A stretch of DNA of 64,000 nucleotides from Desulfurococcus amylolyticus Z-533 (GTDB lineage Archaea; Thermoproteota; Thermoprotei_A; Sulfolobales; Desulfurococcaceae), in assembly GCF_000513855.1 (NCBI RefSeq), contig NZ_KI911318.1, positions 1,241,327 through 1,305,326 of the forward strand, read 5' to 3'. The notes beneath the pieces are model-generated. The model did not search any database. It saw nothing but the letters and a program-made list of their open reading frames with translations, and was not told the origin of the DNA. The position numbers and the translations under genes are program-made. Below are positions 53,314-61,279 of this stretch, in pieces (within the stretch, counting starts at the first letter, position 1; each line of letters starts with the position of its first letter).

Positions 53314-53572
53314 TCTCGATAACTATATAGGGTTTAATCCTACCGCGAACCTTCTCACTCCCGATCCCTATGTTGACGAGCTCGATACTGCTCCCCATCC
53401 TGGAGACAAGCATGTTGTATAGGTCAACAGCCCTACTTATATTGGGGCCGACGCCCTTTAAAACGAGCTTGTCGCTACCCTCCTGGAACATTAATATTAC
53501 CTCTACAATGTAATCCTCAAGTGGTTTTTTGCCAATATTCAGGATTCTCACCGAATCCACATGTTTCACCAT
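53297..53572 (-). CDS. Second Alba paralogue (Alba2 type)
   Basis: From ATG 53572 (MVKHVDSVRILNIGKKPLED) the protein has 91 residues. NIGKKPLEDYIVEVILMFQ, LKGVGPNISRAVDLYNML and the hairpin region IGIGSEKVRGRIKPYIVIEI give the Alba fold with the divergent features of Alba2, which dimerises with Alba1 and condenses DNA. The frame extends to 53683, but that part overlaps repeat DNA and lacks similarity. It is convergent with reverse gyrase. Confidence 0.88.
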   Translation of the reverse strand: MVKHVDSVRILNIGKKPLEDYIVEVILMFQEGSDKLVLKGVGPNISRAVDLYNMLVSRMGSSIELVNIGIGSEKVRGRIKPYIVIEIRRKY

Positions 53573-53614
53573 ATTTAGGAAACAAGGGGTTAAGATATAT
53601 AAGCTTTCCCACAT

Positions 53615-54090
53615 TGAAGCCTCCAGTGGAAACAAGGGGGTAGAACCGAAACTTCTGGTGTATGATTGCGACTGGAAAACCATAGGTGATCAATCATAAA
53701 CCTCTGGTTCCAGGGTTGGAATGCGACTGGAGTGGGGCGGATCTTCAATAGACTTCACTTTTTTCCCACTCGAAGAACTTTTGGTTCCAGGGGTAGGATG
53801 CCGGTGGAACAGGAGGTCCAAGACCCCCACCCCTTCACTTCCACTGCAAATCAATATCGAAGAAACTCCATTAATCAATTATATTGAAGAGATCGCAGTC
53901 TTTAGTTTGTATAATGATATATTTGTATAATGATTGATCAACTAATGAGATCACTTAATTAGTCATTTTAATAAATCATAAGGTTATAGTCTCCAGTGGA
54001 AGTGAAGGGGTGGGGGTTTCCATTGGGGTTTATAAACTGATCTTAATTGAAACCTAAGGTTCTACCCCTAGGTTGCCGGTGGAAAAGACT
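53615..54090. repeat. Cluster of related 25-30 bp motifs in both orientations
   Basis: Plus-strand units start GGTTCCAGGGTTGGAATGCG (near 53706), GGTTCCAGGGGTAGGATGCC (near 53783) and GGTTCTACCCCTAGGTTGCC (near 54058), each followed by ACTGGA or GGTGGAA. A further GATTGCGACTGGAAAACC is near 53666. On the minus strand, GGTTCTACCCCCTTGTTTCC then ACTGGAGG lies near 53620-53650. Spacing is irregular (about 45-270 bp). The stretch is non-coding and directly precedes RNase P RNA. It could be mobile-element debris or a degenerate repeat array. Confidence 0.6.
53823..54017. repeat. Perfect 24-bp inverted repeat with AT-rich interior
   Basis: The bases at 53823-53846 (ACCCCCACCCCTTCACTT followed by CCACTG) are the exact reverse complement of 53994-54017. 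The 147-bp interior is very A/T-rich and has no coding frame. Perfect conservation of long arms in otherwise non-coding DNA suggests recent mobility, like the ends of a miniature transposable element, or a strong hairpin. Confidence 0.75.
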
Positions 54091-54182
54091 CTATGGAAAA
54101 ATTCCCTTAGAGATATCCCCATTCTTTTCGTGAGAGCGTTTTTCAGCTAGTTTAATTAGGGCGTAAACGAATAGATTAAAAT

Positions 54183-54502
54183 GCGGCCGGGTGCCCCACC
54201 AACGCTCCGGATATGTGATGGAGTGAGGAAACTCCGCACTCCCCGTGGCAGTATGGCCCCGAAAGGGGCACGGGTAGTCCCCGTGGCTCCGGCACAGAAA
54301 CGACACGGCCACCACCATGTGGCGATGAAATGAGTGGCCTCTGGCAACAGGGGTCTTAAGTCATGGAGGACGGTGGTGGAGGCGTTGAAACGGCCGTCCC
54401 GTACGGAGCAAGGCCCGGTCCCGGGGTGAGGGCCACGCGACCGGTGTGGGCCGCATAGACGAATGTGGGGTTGAAACAGAATGCGGGTTACTACCCGGCC
54501 GC
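54183..54502 (+). ncRNA. rnpB: RNase P RNA
   Basis: This 320-nt RNA is closed by GCGGCCGGG (54183-54191) pairing with CCCGGCCGC (54494-54502), the P1 helix. GAGTGAGGAAACTCCGCACT near 54221 corresponds to the conserved GAGGAAAGUCC region, ACAGAAACGACAC lies near 54293, and GAAACAGAATGCGGGTTACT near 54475 corresponds to the conserved ACAGAA...GGCUUAC segment that completes the P4 core. It is the catalytic RNA that matures tRNA 5' ends. A TTTAATT/ATTAAAA A/T-rich promoter region precedes it. Confidence 0.88.
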
Positions 54503-54524
54503 GCCCCAGCTTGATTTGCTTGAT

Positions 54525-55049
54525 TTAGCAGGGCTTATTACTGCCCCAGTACTCGATTATTGTTAACTCTAATTCACTAAGGGATTTAATTGATGCATAA
54601 GCCTTTAGTAGTTCCTTGTTGAGCTCGTGGAATGTCTCCATCCATTTGTATGTATTTAATAGTTCGCTATAGTCCTCGGTGAACCCAGTTATATATAGTG
54701 ATGCTGCAACAGCCTCCACACTTGAGAGCATGCATGGCTTACCATAGTTGACTGGGTTGCCCGGTAGCAATGGCGGCAGTCTTACATGAATGCCTTTCAA
54801 CCCATGGAATTTAGAATAGGTGAGTTTTCTCCAGCTAGCATCTACCACCAGTACTCCACGGGCCTCCACTTCTCCACGAAGCCACGGGCCTAGGTAGTCG
54901 TTTGAAAACGGGTTTAATATGACTGGCCTCTTATACTTCAACTCTCTTGGACTAATTACTCTGGCTATGTTCATCCTCACCATTTTAACCGCGGTATTCT
55001 TTGAGGGATCATCCTCGTGGTATAGTAGGACATATATCCTTGTATTCAA
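54525..55049 (-). CDS. tsr3: Tsr3-like 16S rRNA aminocarboxypropyltransferase (DUF367)
   Basis: A 174-residue SPOUT-like enzyme that, in yeast and archaea, adds the 3-amino-3-carboxypropyl group of SAM to a modified uridine/pseudouridine of small-subunit rRNA. GVLVVDASWRKL, RLPPLLPGNPVNYGKPCM and LSSVEAVAASLYITGF are the family signatures. It is convergent with the RNase P RNA gene, with a gap of about 20 bp. Confidence 0.88.
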   Translation of the reverse strand: MNTRIYVLLYHEDDPSKNTAVKMVRMNIARVISPRELKYKRPVILNPFSNDYLGPWLRGEVEARGVLVVDASWRKLTYSKFHGLKGIHVRLPPLLPGNPVNYGKPCMLSSVEAVAASLYITGFTEDYSELLNTYKWMETFHELNKELLKAYASIKSLSELELTIIEYWGSNKPC

Positions 55050-55208
55050 ACGGTATTACACCATGGAGTGGGCTGATTTCACCATGGATTCAGATATCTT
55101 CAAGCTCTTTTATATGGGTACCGTGAACCGGTATTTACTAGAATATTCTATAATAAATGGTAACACCTTGTAAAGAAATCTTTATTATTCCTCTTCATAT
55201 ATATTATA

Positions 55209-55472
55209 ATGGGGAGTGAGATGGCGAAATCATCTGCAATAATCCTTCTTCAAACCGAGATTGGTACAGAGGCCAAGGTCCTCGATGAATTATTCAAGAT
55301 ACCCGAGGTAAAGGAGGCATATGTAGTTTACGGGACATATGATATAGTATTAAAAATTGAGACAGATGCCCTTGAAAAGATAAGGGAGATAGTTACGAAT
55401 AAGATAAGGAGATACCCCGATATAAGAACGACTGTTACAATGATCGTTGTCGAGGAGAGGATTAGACAATAA
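55209..55472 (+). CDS. Stand-alone Lrp/AsnC-type ligand-binding (RAM) domain protein
   Basis: The 87-residue protein has AIILLQTEIGTEAKVLDELF, VKEAYVVYGTYDIVLKIET and TTVTMIVVEERI, the alpha/beta sandwich of Lrp/AsnC effector domains, but no helix-turn-helix. In archaea such small proteins form ring oligomers that bind amino acids and modulate partner regulators. ATG 55209 would be nearly leaderless after a TATATTATA box; ATG 55221 is an alternative start. Confidence 0.85.
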   Translation: MGSEMAKSSAIILLQTEIGTEAKVLDELFKIPEVKEAYVVYGTYDIVLKIETDALEKIREIVTNKIRRYPDIRTTVTMIVVEERIRQ

Positions 55473-55595
55473 AACTTGTGCTTATCCCATCTTTTTTATC
55501 CTTGTTTAAGTCAACGAGTTCATGACGTTTTTCTCGCCTTTTTACCTAGTCCTTATTTCTCAAAAAGCTGTAAGGTATTTATTATTGTAAGCAGG

Positions 55596-55764
55596 TATTG
55601 AGGACGCTGTGATGAACTCGATGAGTGATGCGAGGAGGCCGCCTGAGGGAGTTCTCCACCTCCTTAGGGGAGGCAGACCCTCGTAGGCGGCGTAGAGAGA
55701 AGACGGGGGGGGGGGGCATGATGTCAAGCGGCAAAATCAACCACCATAAACCGCTATGAAAACC
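55596..55764. repeat. Two-copy dispersed element, copy 2
   Basis: This matches 37795-37966: TATTGAGG and GATGAACTCGATGAG at the start, then CCCTCGTAGGCGGCGTAGAG, a tract of 12 G (5 in copy 1), CATGATGTCAAGCGGC and CACCATAAACCGCTATGAAA. The upstream half also has GTGATGA at 55610, CTGA near 55643 and a strong CCTCCTTAGGGGAGG hairpin. It ends about 35 bp before the tRNA-Ala 3' end. The rest of 55473-55798 has no recognised gene. Confidence 0.7.
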
Positions 55765-55798
55765 AACTCCTAGAATCCTTTAAGAGTGATGTGTAAAG

Positions 55799-55902
55799 TG
55801 GACCGGCCGGGACTTGAACCCGGGACCTCCGCCTTTCCTCGACCTCGGTGCAGCCTGGAAGCCATGCAAGGGCGGCGCTCTTCCAGGCTGAGCTACCGGC
55901 CC
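55799..55902 (-). tRNA. tRNA-Ala (anticodon TGC) with intron
   Basis: The acceptor GGGCCGG (complement of 55896-55902) pairs with CCGGTCC, with A73 at 55799. The T arm is CCCGGGTTCAAGTCCCGG. The anticodon stem CCGCC/GGCGG encloses CTTGCA plus about 30 extra bases, so an intron follows position 37; the anticodon reads TGC. The intron contains TTCCAGGCTG, the exact reverse complement of CAGCCTGGAA in the D arm. Confidence 0.88.
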
Positions 55903-55995
55903 ACCCATTATCTACTGTGATTAATTAGCCGGGTTTTAAAGATTCACAAGCTAGAAGCTTATGATATTAATTTCCCTAGTAACTAATCCATGATT

Positions 55996-57081
55996 CTACC
56001 TTGTAACCTTTGCCTTTAGCAATTCTTCCAAGATTTCCTTTGCCATGGGATCACTTTCTATTCGTCTCCTTATAGGGTCTAGGAGCTTATTCAATGCATT
56101 TGCTGTTGCCTTCTTCAAGTCTAATGGGTGTATCTCGCCTTTCACATACATTCTTTCCAGGTCATTATAACTCTCGATCACTATGGTTCCCCCGTATTTC
56201 TCGGGTCTTTCAACCACTAGCTTGAAGCCTTCTTGCTGGAATAACAGGTATTTATTTAACTCTATCACAGGGTTCAACTCTGTGATTCGCTGTGGACAGT
56301 ATGCTTTAAGTATTTTCTCCTCGACGACTTCTGGTGGATCATGGACAAAGATTGCTGTCTCAGGCTTACTCTTACTCATCTTAACGTCTGAGGCTATTTC
56401 ATCGTACTCCCTGCCCTCCATTCTCCCACCGGGGCCCTGGAGCCCCGTGATTATCGGGGTATGGAGTGCAACTGGTTTTCTGCGTCCTAGTTTCTCAGCT
56501 ATATCTCTAGTCAGCATATGGGCTTTTCTCTGATCCATTCCACCAAGGGCTATGTCAAGATCTAGGTAGAATATATCTGTCACCTGCATCAATGGATATA
56601 TCAGCTTCGAGAAATCTGTCTCTCCCTCATCCATCTTACGACCCATTATAGTAAGCGCCCTCTTAACCCTCGCTAGACTACTATGTTTCGCCGCCTTCAA
56701 TAATAATCCCCAGTACTCCTTATCACTTGCCAGCTCTTCGGCATCAACATACTTAATCCTTGTCTCAGGTACACCTATCGCGTCTAGTATTATCCTCGTG
56801 TATCTAGCAGCCTTACGGATCATCTCTATGTCCCCACCTAGCTTATCATTGATGTAGGCGTGCCACGTTGCCTCCAGGATGTAGAAGTCGACCCCGGCGT
56901 TCACGAGATCCCTGACCTTAAACATCCAGACAAGCCATCCAACATGGACTAATCCACTGGGCTCGAAGCCGAGGTATCCTTTTGGACGCTCTTTATCCTC
57001 GAAGATCTTCCTGAGCTCCTCGATTGTTATTACCTCGAGGACATTGCGTGTAGCCAATTTCACCTTTTCATCCGTATCCAT
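55996..57081 (-). CDS. tyrS: Tyrosyl-tRNA synthetase
   Basis: A 361-residue class I aminoacyl-tRNA synthetase. GFEPSGLVHVGWLVWMFK holds the HIGH-like motif, EATWHAYINDKLGG and YPLMQVTDIFYLDLDIALGG with DQRKAHMLTRD bind tyrosine and tRNA, and the KMSKSKPE sequence is the KMSKS loop. The crenarchaeal form has a longer C-terminus ending HPLDLKKATANALNKLLD. TrpRS is a less likely reading. GGTGATCCC precedes the ATG. Confidence 0.88.
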   Translation of the reverse strand: MDTDEKVKLATRNVLEVITIEELRKIFEDKERPKGYLGFEPSGLVHVGWLVWMFKVRDLVNAGVDFYILEATWHAYINDKLGGDIEMIRKAARYTRIILDAIGVPETRIKYVDAEELASDKEYWGLLLKAAKHSSLARVKRALTIMGRKMDEGETDFSKLIYPLMQVTDIFYLDLDIALGGMDQRKAHMLTRDIAEKLGRRKPVALHTPIITGLQGPGGRMEGREYDEIASDVKMSKSKPETAIFVHDPPEVVEEKILKAYCPQRITELNPVIELNKYLLFQQEGFKLVVERPEKYGGTIVIESYNDLERMYVKGEIHPLDLKKATANALNKLLDPIRRRIESDPMAKEILEELLKAKVTR

Positions 57082-57625
57082 GGGATCACCGGTTCTAAAT
57101 TAATCTTAAGTTATTACTTTATATTGTGGATCACCGGTCTAATAAATTAATCAACCTCTTCCAGCCCTAATGGGTGAGGCCTTTGGTTGTAATACAGGTT
57201 TATACCCCTTTGACAACATAGTTGGAAACGACAGCCCCGCTCCCACCTAGAGGAGCTTGTGGGAGGAGAGCCGCACGGCCTCGATGACCACAAGTGTTAG
57301 GGGTGGGGGACACCACTCGGTTTTAAAGTCATCTTAGCCAAGATTAAATTCTGACCTCCTCTCCGCCCTGAGAGGGTGGCTTACTGTTCCCTGCATCTAT
57401 TCAGGGTTTAAGTCATCTGGGGGGGGTAGTCGGGGTGAACAGAGCCCGCCTATCTGAGGGCTTGATTGTAACACTCCACCATCCAGCTATAGTGCAAGCA
57501 CTAAAACCTAATAAACACTCCATTCCCGCCATAAAGGACGAGGACGAGGCTTTCAGTTGTAAAAACATGTGGTTTTAAACATGTTATTAATCAGAGGATG
57601 GATTGTGCCTTTGCTGTGATTGTTT
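57082..57625. other. Non-coding stretch with several TnpB right-end-like hairpins
   Basis: No coding gene was found in these 544 bp. Three pieces resemble IS200/IS605-type ends. One is AGCCCCGCTCCCAC with a GTGGGAGGAG partner (57232-57270, plus). Another is CCACCCTCTCAGGGCGGAGA followed by GGAGGTCAGA (complement of 57351-57380). The third is ACAACTGAAAGCC (complement of 57548-57560). The stretch may be nested scars of lost elements. A G8 tract lies near 57420. Confidence 0.45.
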
Positions 57626-58312
57626 TCACGGATATGCCAGCGTCTCTCCCGGCTTTAACACCACTACCCTTGTGCTTGTTCTGGATTCAACCATGTTCTT
57701 GAATTCGATTGGGTTGGCTTGTATTAGTGGGAACGTATTGTAGTGCATTGGTATAGCTATCCTTGGCTTTATTAGTTCAACAGCTTTGACTGCTTCACGA
57801 ACACCCATTGTAAAATGTCCTCCTATTGGTAGCATGGCTACATCGGGTTTATACAGCTCTCCTATAAGGGTCATTTCACTGAATAACCCGGTATCCCCTG
57901 CATGGTATAATGTTATATCCTTTCCTCGTATAACAACCCCTACCGGTGCCCCCTTGTTACTACTGTGTGTAGCCGGTGTTAGAATTACCTCGAGATCCGG
58001 GATCCTCAATGAACCACCGATATTTCCCCCTATGGACTTTACTCCTTTCTCCTCGCTGTACAATGCTATCTCATATATGCCAATTATGGTTGCACTGGTT
58101 TCCCTGGCTAACTCTATGGCGTTCCCGAGGTGGTCCTCATGATCATGTGTGATTATAATGTAATCGAGCCTTCTACCCTTGTAGTCGGCTAGTTTAACCG
58201 GACTTAACGGGTTTTCGACCCATGGATCTATGACTATGTTTTTCACAGCTCCATCAAGGCCTGTAAGAGCTATCTCGAAGAAGCTGTGTCCAAGATACTT
58301 GATTACAGCCAT
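57626..58312 (-). CDS. Metallo-beta-lactamase-fold hydrolase, UPF0173 type
   Basis: A roughly 228-residue metal-dependent hydrolase. IKYLGHSFFEI at the start, the metal motif IITHDHEDHLGNAIELA near residue 55, YHAGDTGLFSEM, MLPIGGHFTMG and IPMHYNTFPLI are UPF0173 signatures; the physiological substrate is unknown. GGTGAATCC directly before ATG 58312 favours this start over 58321. Divergent from map. Confidence 0.88.
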   Translation of the reverse strand: MAVIKYLGHSFFEIALTGLDGAVKNIVIDPWVENPLSPVKLADYKGRRLDYIIITHDHEDHLGNAIELARETSATIIGIYEIALYSEEKGVKSIGGNIGGSLRIPDLEVILTPATHSSNKGAPVGVVIRGKDITLYHAGDTGLFSEMTLIGELYKPDVAMLPIGGHFTMGVREAVKAVELIKPRIAIPMHYNTFPLIQANPIEFKNMVESRTSTRVVVLKPGETLAYP

Positions 58313-58397
58313 TGGATTCACCCAGTGTTCATAATATAATTAAGTAAAACTATATATCTCTTGATCAAGATAGCTCCATACATCCATGGTGAGTGGT

Positions 58398-59288
58398 ATG
58401 CTTACTGATGAAGCAGTGGAAATGCTGAGAAGGGCGGGCTGGATAGCCAGGACTGTGAGGGAGGAAGCTGTTAAACTAGTTAAACCCGGTATGAGTTTCC
58501 TAGAAATAGCTGAACATGTTGAGAACAGGATAAGGGAGCTCGGTGGAGAGCCAGCATTTCCCGTGAACATCGGTGTGAACCAGGTTGCAGCACACTATAC
58601 CCCTGTACCTGGTGACACCGGTAGAATACCGGACGGCTCAGTTGTGAAGATAGATATAGGGGTTCATGTGAAGGGATATATAGCTGACACAGCTGCCACG
58701 GTCTCATTCAACCCTGCTTACGAGGGCCTCGTAGAGGCTTCACGGCTTGCATTGGAGAGGGTTGTTGAAGCTGTAAGACCAGGGATCAAGGCTAATGAGA
58801 TAGGGAGGATAATCATGGAGACTATTAAATCGATGGGTTTCAACCCTGTGAGAAACCTCAGTGGTCACAGTATAGATCAGTATATGATTCATTCCGGGCT
58901 CAGCATACCCAACTACGATGACTTCTTCTCGGGATGGAGGCTTGGACCCGGGGTCTATGCTGTGGAGCCATTTGCCTCTACGGGAGTCGGCCTCGTGGAA
59001 GAGGGGAAGCAGGTTACAATATATTCTCTTAAGAAGAGGAAGAGTAGACTACCTCAAAGCGTTATGGAGGTTTATGAGAAGATAATGGATGAGAGGAAGA
59101 CCCTTCCATTCGCTGAGAGATGGTTACTCAAATATAGCGGGAATACTGGGTCAATAATATACTATATGAGTAAAGCCGGGTTGCTGCATGAATACCCTGT
59201 TCTACTCGAGAAATCCAATGGCATTGTTTCACAGTTCGAGCACACATTTATAATACTTCATAGGGAAGTTATTGTTACGACTATTTAA
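58398..59288 (+). CDS. map: Methionine aminopeptidase (type II)
   Basis: It removes initiator methionine from nascent proteins. The pita-bread fold metal ligands are visible: GSVVKIDIGVHVKGYIADTA (two Asp), GHSIDQYMIHSG (His), EPFASTGVG (Glu) and the final QFEHTFIILHREV (Glu). An insertion between the last ligands marks type II. GGTGAG four bases upstream favours ATG 58398 (MLTDEAVEML); ATG 58386 is an in-frame alternative. Confidence 0.95.
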   Translation: MLTDEAVEMLRRAGWIARTVREEAVKLVKPGMSFLEIAEHVENRIRELGGEPAFPVNIGVNQVAAHYTPVPGDTGRIPDGSVVKIDIGVHVKGYIADTAATVSFNPAYEGLVEASRLALERVVEAVRPGIKANEIGRIIMETIKSMGFNPVRNLSGHSIDQYMIHSGLSIPNYDDFFSGWRLGPGVYAVEPFASTGVGLVEEGKQVTIYSLKKRKSRLPQSVMEVYEKIMDERKTLPFAERWLLKYSGNTGSIIYYMSKAGLLHEYPVLLEKSNGIVSQFEHTFIILHREVIVTTI

Positions 59289-59345
59289 ATCTCTCTTCTA
59301 ATAAATATCATGGCTAATGAGAAGAATATAGTAGCGGTGAATTAG

Positions 59346-60440
59346 ATGGATGGCGATACTGCTTCACTAATAATACAGGTTATCTGGCTTATAATGTTCT
59401 TTCTAATTATAACCGGGTTGAACCAGAAGATACAGATGAAGATTTGGGTCACAGATATAAGAATGAAGCTGGATTTGATCAAGGGCATACTGGAGGAGGA
59501 TAAGCAGAAGACTAAAGTTATGCTTAGAAACCTCGGTATTCAATCACCGGAGCCGCTTATCGATAGGGTCATCGAGTTCTTCACTATAGAACCCGTCGGG
59601 ATAGAGCCTGTTGACATTATAAAGAGGATGGATCACCTGATTCGTATAACAGATACAACTGTGAGAAGGTTAATTGAGGCTGAAATACCCCATGCGGGTA
59701 AGTATGAGAGAAGCCTTGTAGAGACAACTCTCTCAATCGTGGGGGCGCTACACGTAATATATAAGGTGGTTAGACACTACCTGCTAACCGGTGAGAAGGA
59801 GAATAATTGGATACTGATAATGCAGCTACAGCTCCAGATGCCGCAGATACTGAAATACGTGAACACGTATCATGAAGCGTTCGACGCCTTTGCAACGGGT
59901 AAGCCTATAGGCGATGGAATCGGCCCCCTGGTAGCTTATAGGCTGATAGAATCCGGGAGGAAGATATCATCAAGGATTCTAGATGATACCTCGATAACCG
60001 AGGTCTGGTATAAAGATAGAAGGATCTATGTTGTGAAAGCTGAGGGGCCTGGAAGCAATGTGGGTCACCCGGGCGCGGTGATAAATAGATTAGTAGACGA
60101 GCTCAAGGGCAGTGTTGACTTAATGATCACGGTGGATGCTGCATTAAAGCTCGAGGGCGAGAAATCAGGCTCGATAGCTGAGGGAGTTGGGGCAGCAATA
60201 GGCGATCCCGGTCCTGAGAAAATAGCTATTGAGAGGGCGGCATCTAAATATGGAATTCCATTAAGGGCGCTTGTCATCAAGATGGATCTTCGCGAGGCGA
60301 TAACGGTTATGCGTAAGGAGATATTTGAAGCAGCTGACTCAACCCTAAAGTACCTTGAAAGAATTATAGAGGAACATACAAAACCGAATTCAACGATAAT
60401 AGTTGCCGGGATAGGGAATACCATGGGGATACCCGGGTGA
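59346..60440 (+). CDS. DUF1512-like membrane-anchored protein
   Basis: A 364-residue protein with one N-terminal membrane helix (about residues 8-24, QVIWLIMFFLIITGLNQK) and a large cytosolic part. The C-terminal GPGSNVGHPGAVINRLVDEL, SIAEGVGAAIGDPGPEKIAI and VAGIGNTMGIPG suggest a nucleotide- or ligand-binding fold. I recall this pattern as the archaeal DUF1512 family of unknown function. Its stop region supplies the GGGTGA site of the next gene. Confidence 0.75.
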   Translation: MDGDTASLIIQVIWLIMFFLIITGLNQKIQMKIWVTDIRMKLDLIKGILEEDKQKTKVMLRNLGIQSPEPLIDRVIEFFTIEPVGIEPVDIIKRMDHLIRITDTTVRRLIEAEIPHAGKYERSLVETTLSIVGALHVIYKVVRHYLLTGEKENNWILIMQLQLQMPQILKYVNTYHEAFDAFATGKPIGDGIGPLVAYRLIESGRKISSRILDDTSITEVWYKDRRIYVVKAEGPGSNVGHPGAVINRLVDELKGSVDLMITVDAALKLEGEKSGSIAEGVGAAIGDPGPEKIAIERAASKYGIPLRALVIKMDLREAITVMRKEIFEAADSTLKYLERIIEEHTKPNSTIIVAGIGNTMGIPG

Positions 60441-60445
60441 ATGGT

Positions 60446-60730
60446 ATGAGTATAGACCTGAACACCTTATCTAATATAATACTGGTAATACTGATGGTGA
60501 TACTTATAGTCTACCTCTACTTGGAGTCTCGCCCGAAGAAATCCCCGAGGGAAGAATATGTTACAAGGGTACTTATACAATGTAGTAGCTGTGGATACAG
60601 GCTTGAGAAAGACTTTGAGGCGGGGGATTTCATAGGGCTTGATAAAGGGAAGTGCCCGAAATGCGGGGGCGTAGTTAAAATAAGGGGTATCTACGCTGTT
60701 GAAAAAAGTAAGATTTTAAAACCCCAGTAA
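60446..60730 (+). CDS. Small membrane-anchored zinc-ribbon protein
   Basis: A roughly 94-residue protein: one N-terminal membrane helix (LSNIILVILMVILIVYLYLE) followed by a zinc ribbon with CSSCGYRLEKDFEAGDF and KCPKCGGVVKIRG. It is coupled to the DUF1512 gene (GGGTGA precedes ATG 60446), so the two may work together at the membrane. 5S rRNA begins 18 bp downstream. Confidence 0.7.
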   Translation: MSIDLNTLSNIILVILMVILIVYLYLESRPKKSPREEYVTRVLIQCSSCGYRLEKDFEAGDFIGLDKGKCPKCGGVVKIRGIYAVEKSKILKPQ

Positions 60731-60747
60731 TGAATATAATGGAACTA

Positions 60748-60880
60748 CGGTGCCCGACCCGGCCATAGTGGCCGGGCAACACCCGGTCTCATATCGAACC
60801 CGGAAGTTAAGCCGGCCACGTCAGAGCGGCAGTGAGGTCCGAGAGGCCTCGCAGCCGCTCTGAGCTGGGATCGGGCACCG
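60748..60880 (+). rRNA. rrf: 5S ribosomal RNA
   Basis: The terminal helix is CGGTGCCCG (60748-60756) with CGGGCACCG (60872-60880). The conserved loop CGAACCCGGAAGTTAAGCC lies near 60796-60814, and the 3' half forms GCCGCTCTGAGCTGGGATCG. The length of about 133 nt suits a crenarchaeal 5S rRNA. No 16S or 23S gene is nearby, as is usual when crenarchaeal 5S is unlinked. Confidence 0.95.
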
Positions 60881-60966
60881 CTTCCTATATTCATATATCC
60901 TTAACGAGCCAGCATATTTAAGAAACCCCAGTATATAAAGAGTCTCATGGCATGCTGGGGGTTATG

Positions 60967-61272
60967 ATGAGTGTTTCAGATTTTATACGTATAAGAGAGG
61001 TTAATGTGGAGGGTAAGAAGTTAATCGGGATCGAGATCTCGCTTCCAAATAGTCCACCTGCAGTTATTCTAATAGGTGAAAAAGGCTTTGCCATGTGTGG
61101 GCTTCTCGATGTACAGGCAGCTGAGAGACTCGGCGTGGTTGCTGTGAAAGTCCAGGGTGTTAGAACAGTCGAGGACATGCTGGCTAAAGAAATAAGCGAT
61201 TCAACAAGTAAGGCCAGAGAACACGGGCTTGTTAAGGGGGTTAAACTAATAGATGTAATTAACAAGCTGTAG
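60967..61272 (+). CDS. DUF1805-like protein
   Basis: A roughly 101-residue protein beginning MSVSDFIRIREVNVEGKKL. IEISLPNSPPAVILIGEKGF, AMCGLLDVQAAERLGVVAV and RTVEDMLAKEI match the DUF1805 (YunC-like) family of unknown function, a small alpha/beta fold with a conserved Cys. The frame opens at 60952; GGGGGT just upstream of the ATG pair at 60964/60967 decides the start. It precedes pyruvate kinase by about 7 bp. Confidence 0.75.
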   Translation: MSVSDFIRIREVNVEGKKLIGIEISLPNSPPAVILIGEKGFAMCGLLDVQAAERLGVVAVKVQGVRTVEDMLAKEISDSTSKAREHGLVKGVKLIDVINKL

Positions 61273-61279
61273 GTGCCTC

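Noticed and set aside
53573-53683. N-terminal extension of the Alba2 ORF
   Set aside because: The extra 37 residues run through repeat DNA, and the Alba fold starts at the ATG at 53572.
53615-54090. CRISPR array
   Set aside because: The repeated motifs are too divergent, occur in both orientations and have irregular spacing; no cas gene is in the window. Kept as an unexplained repeat cluster instead.
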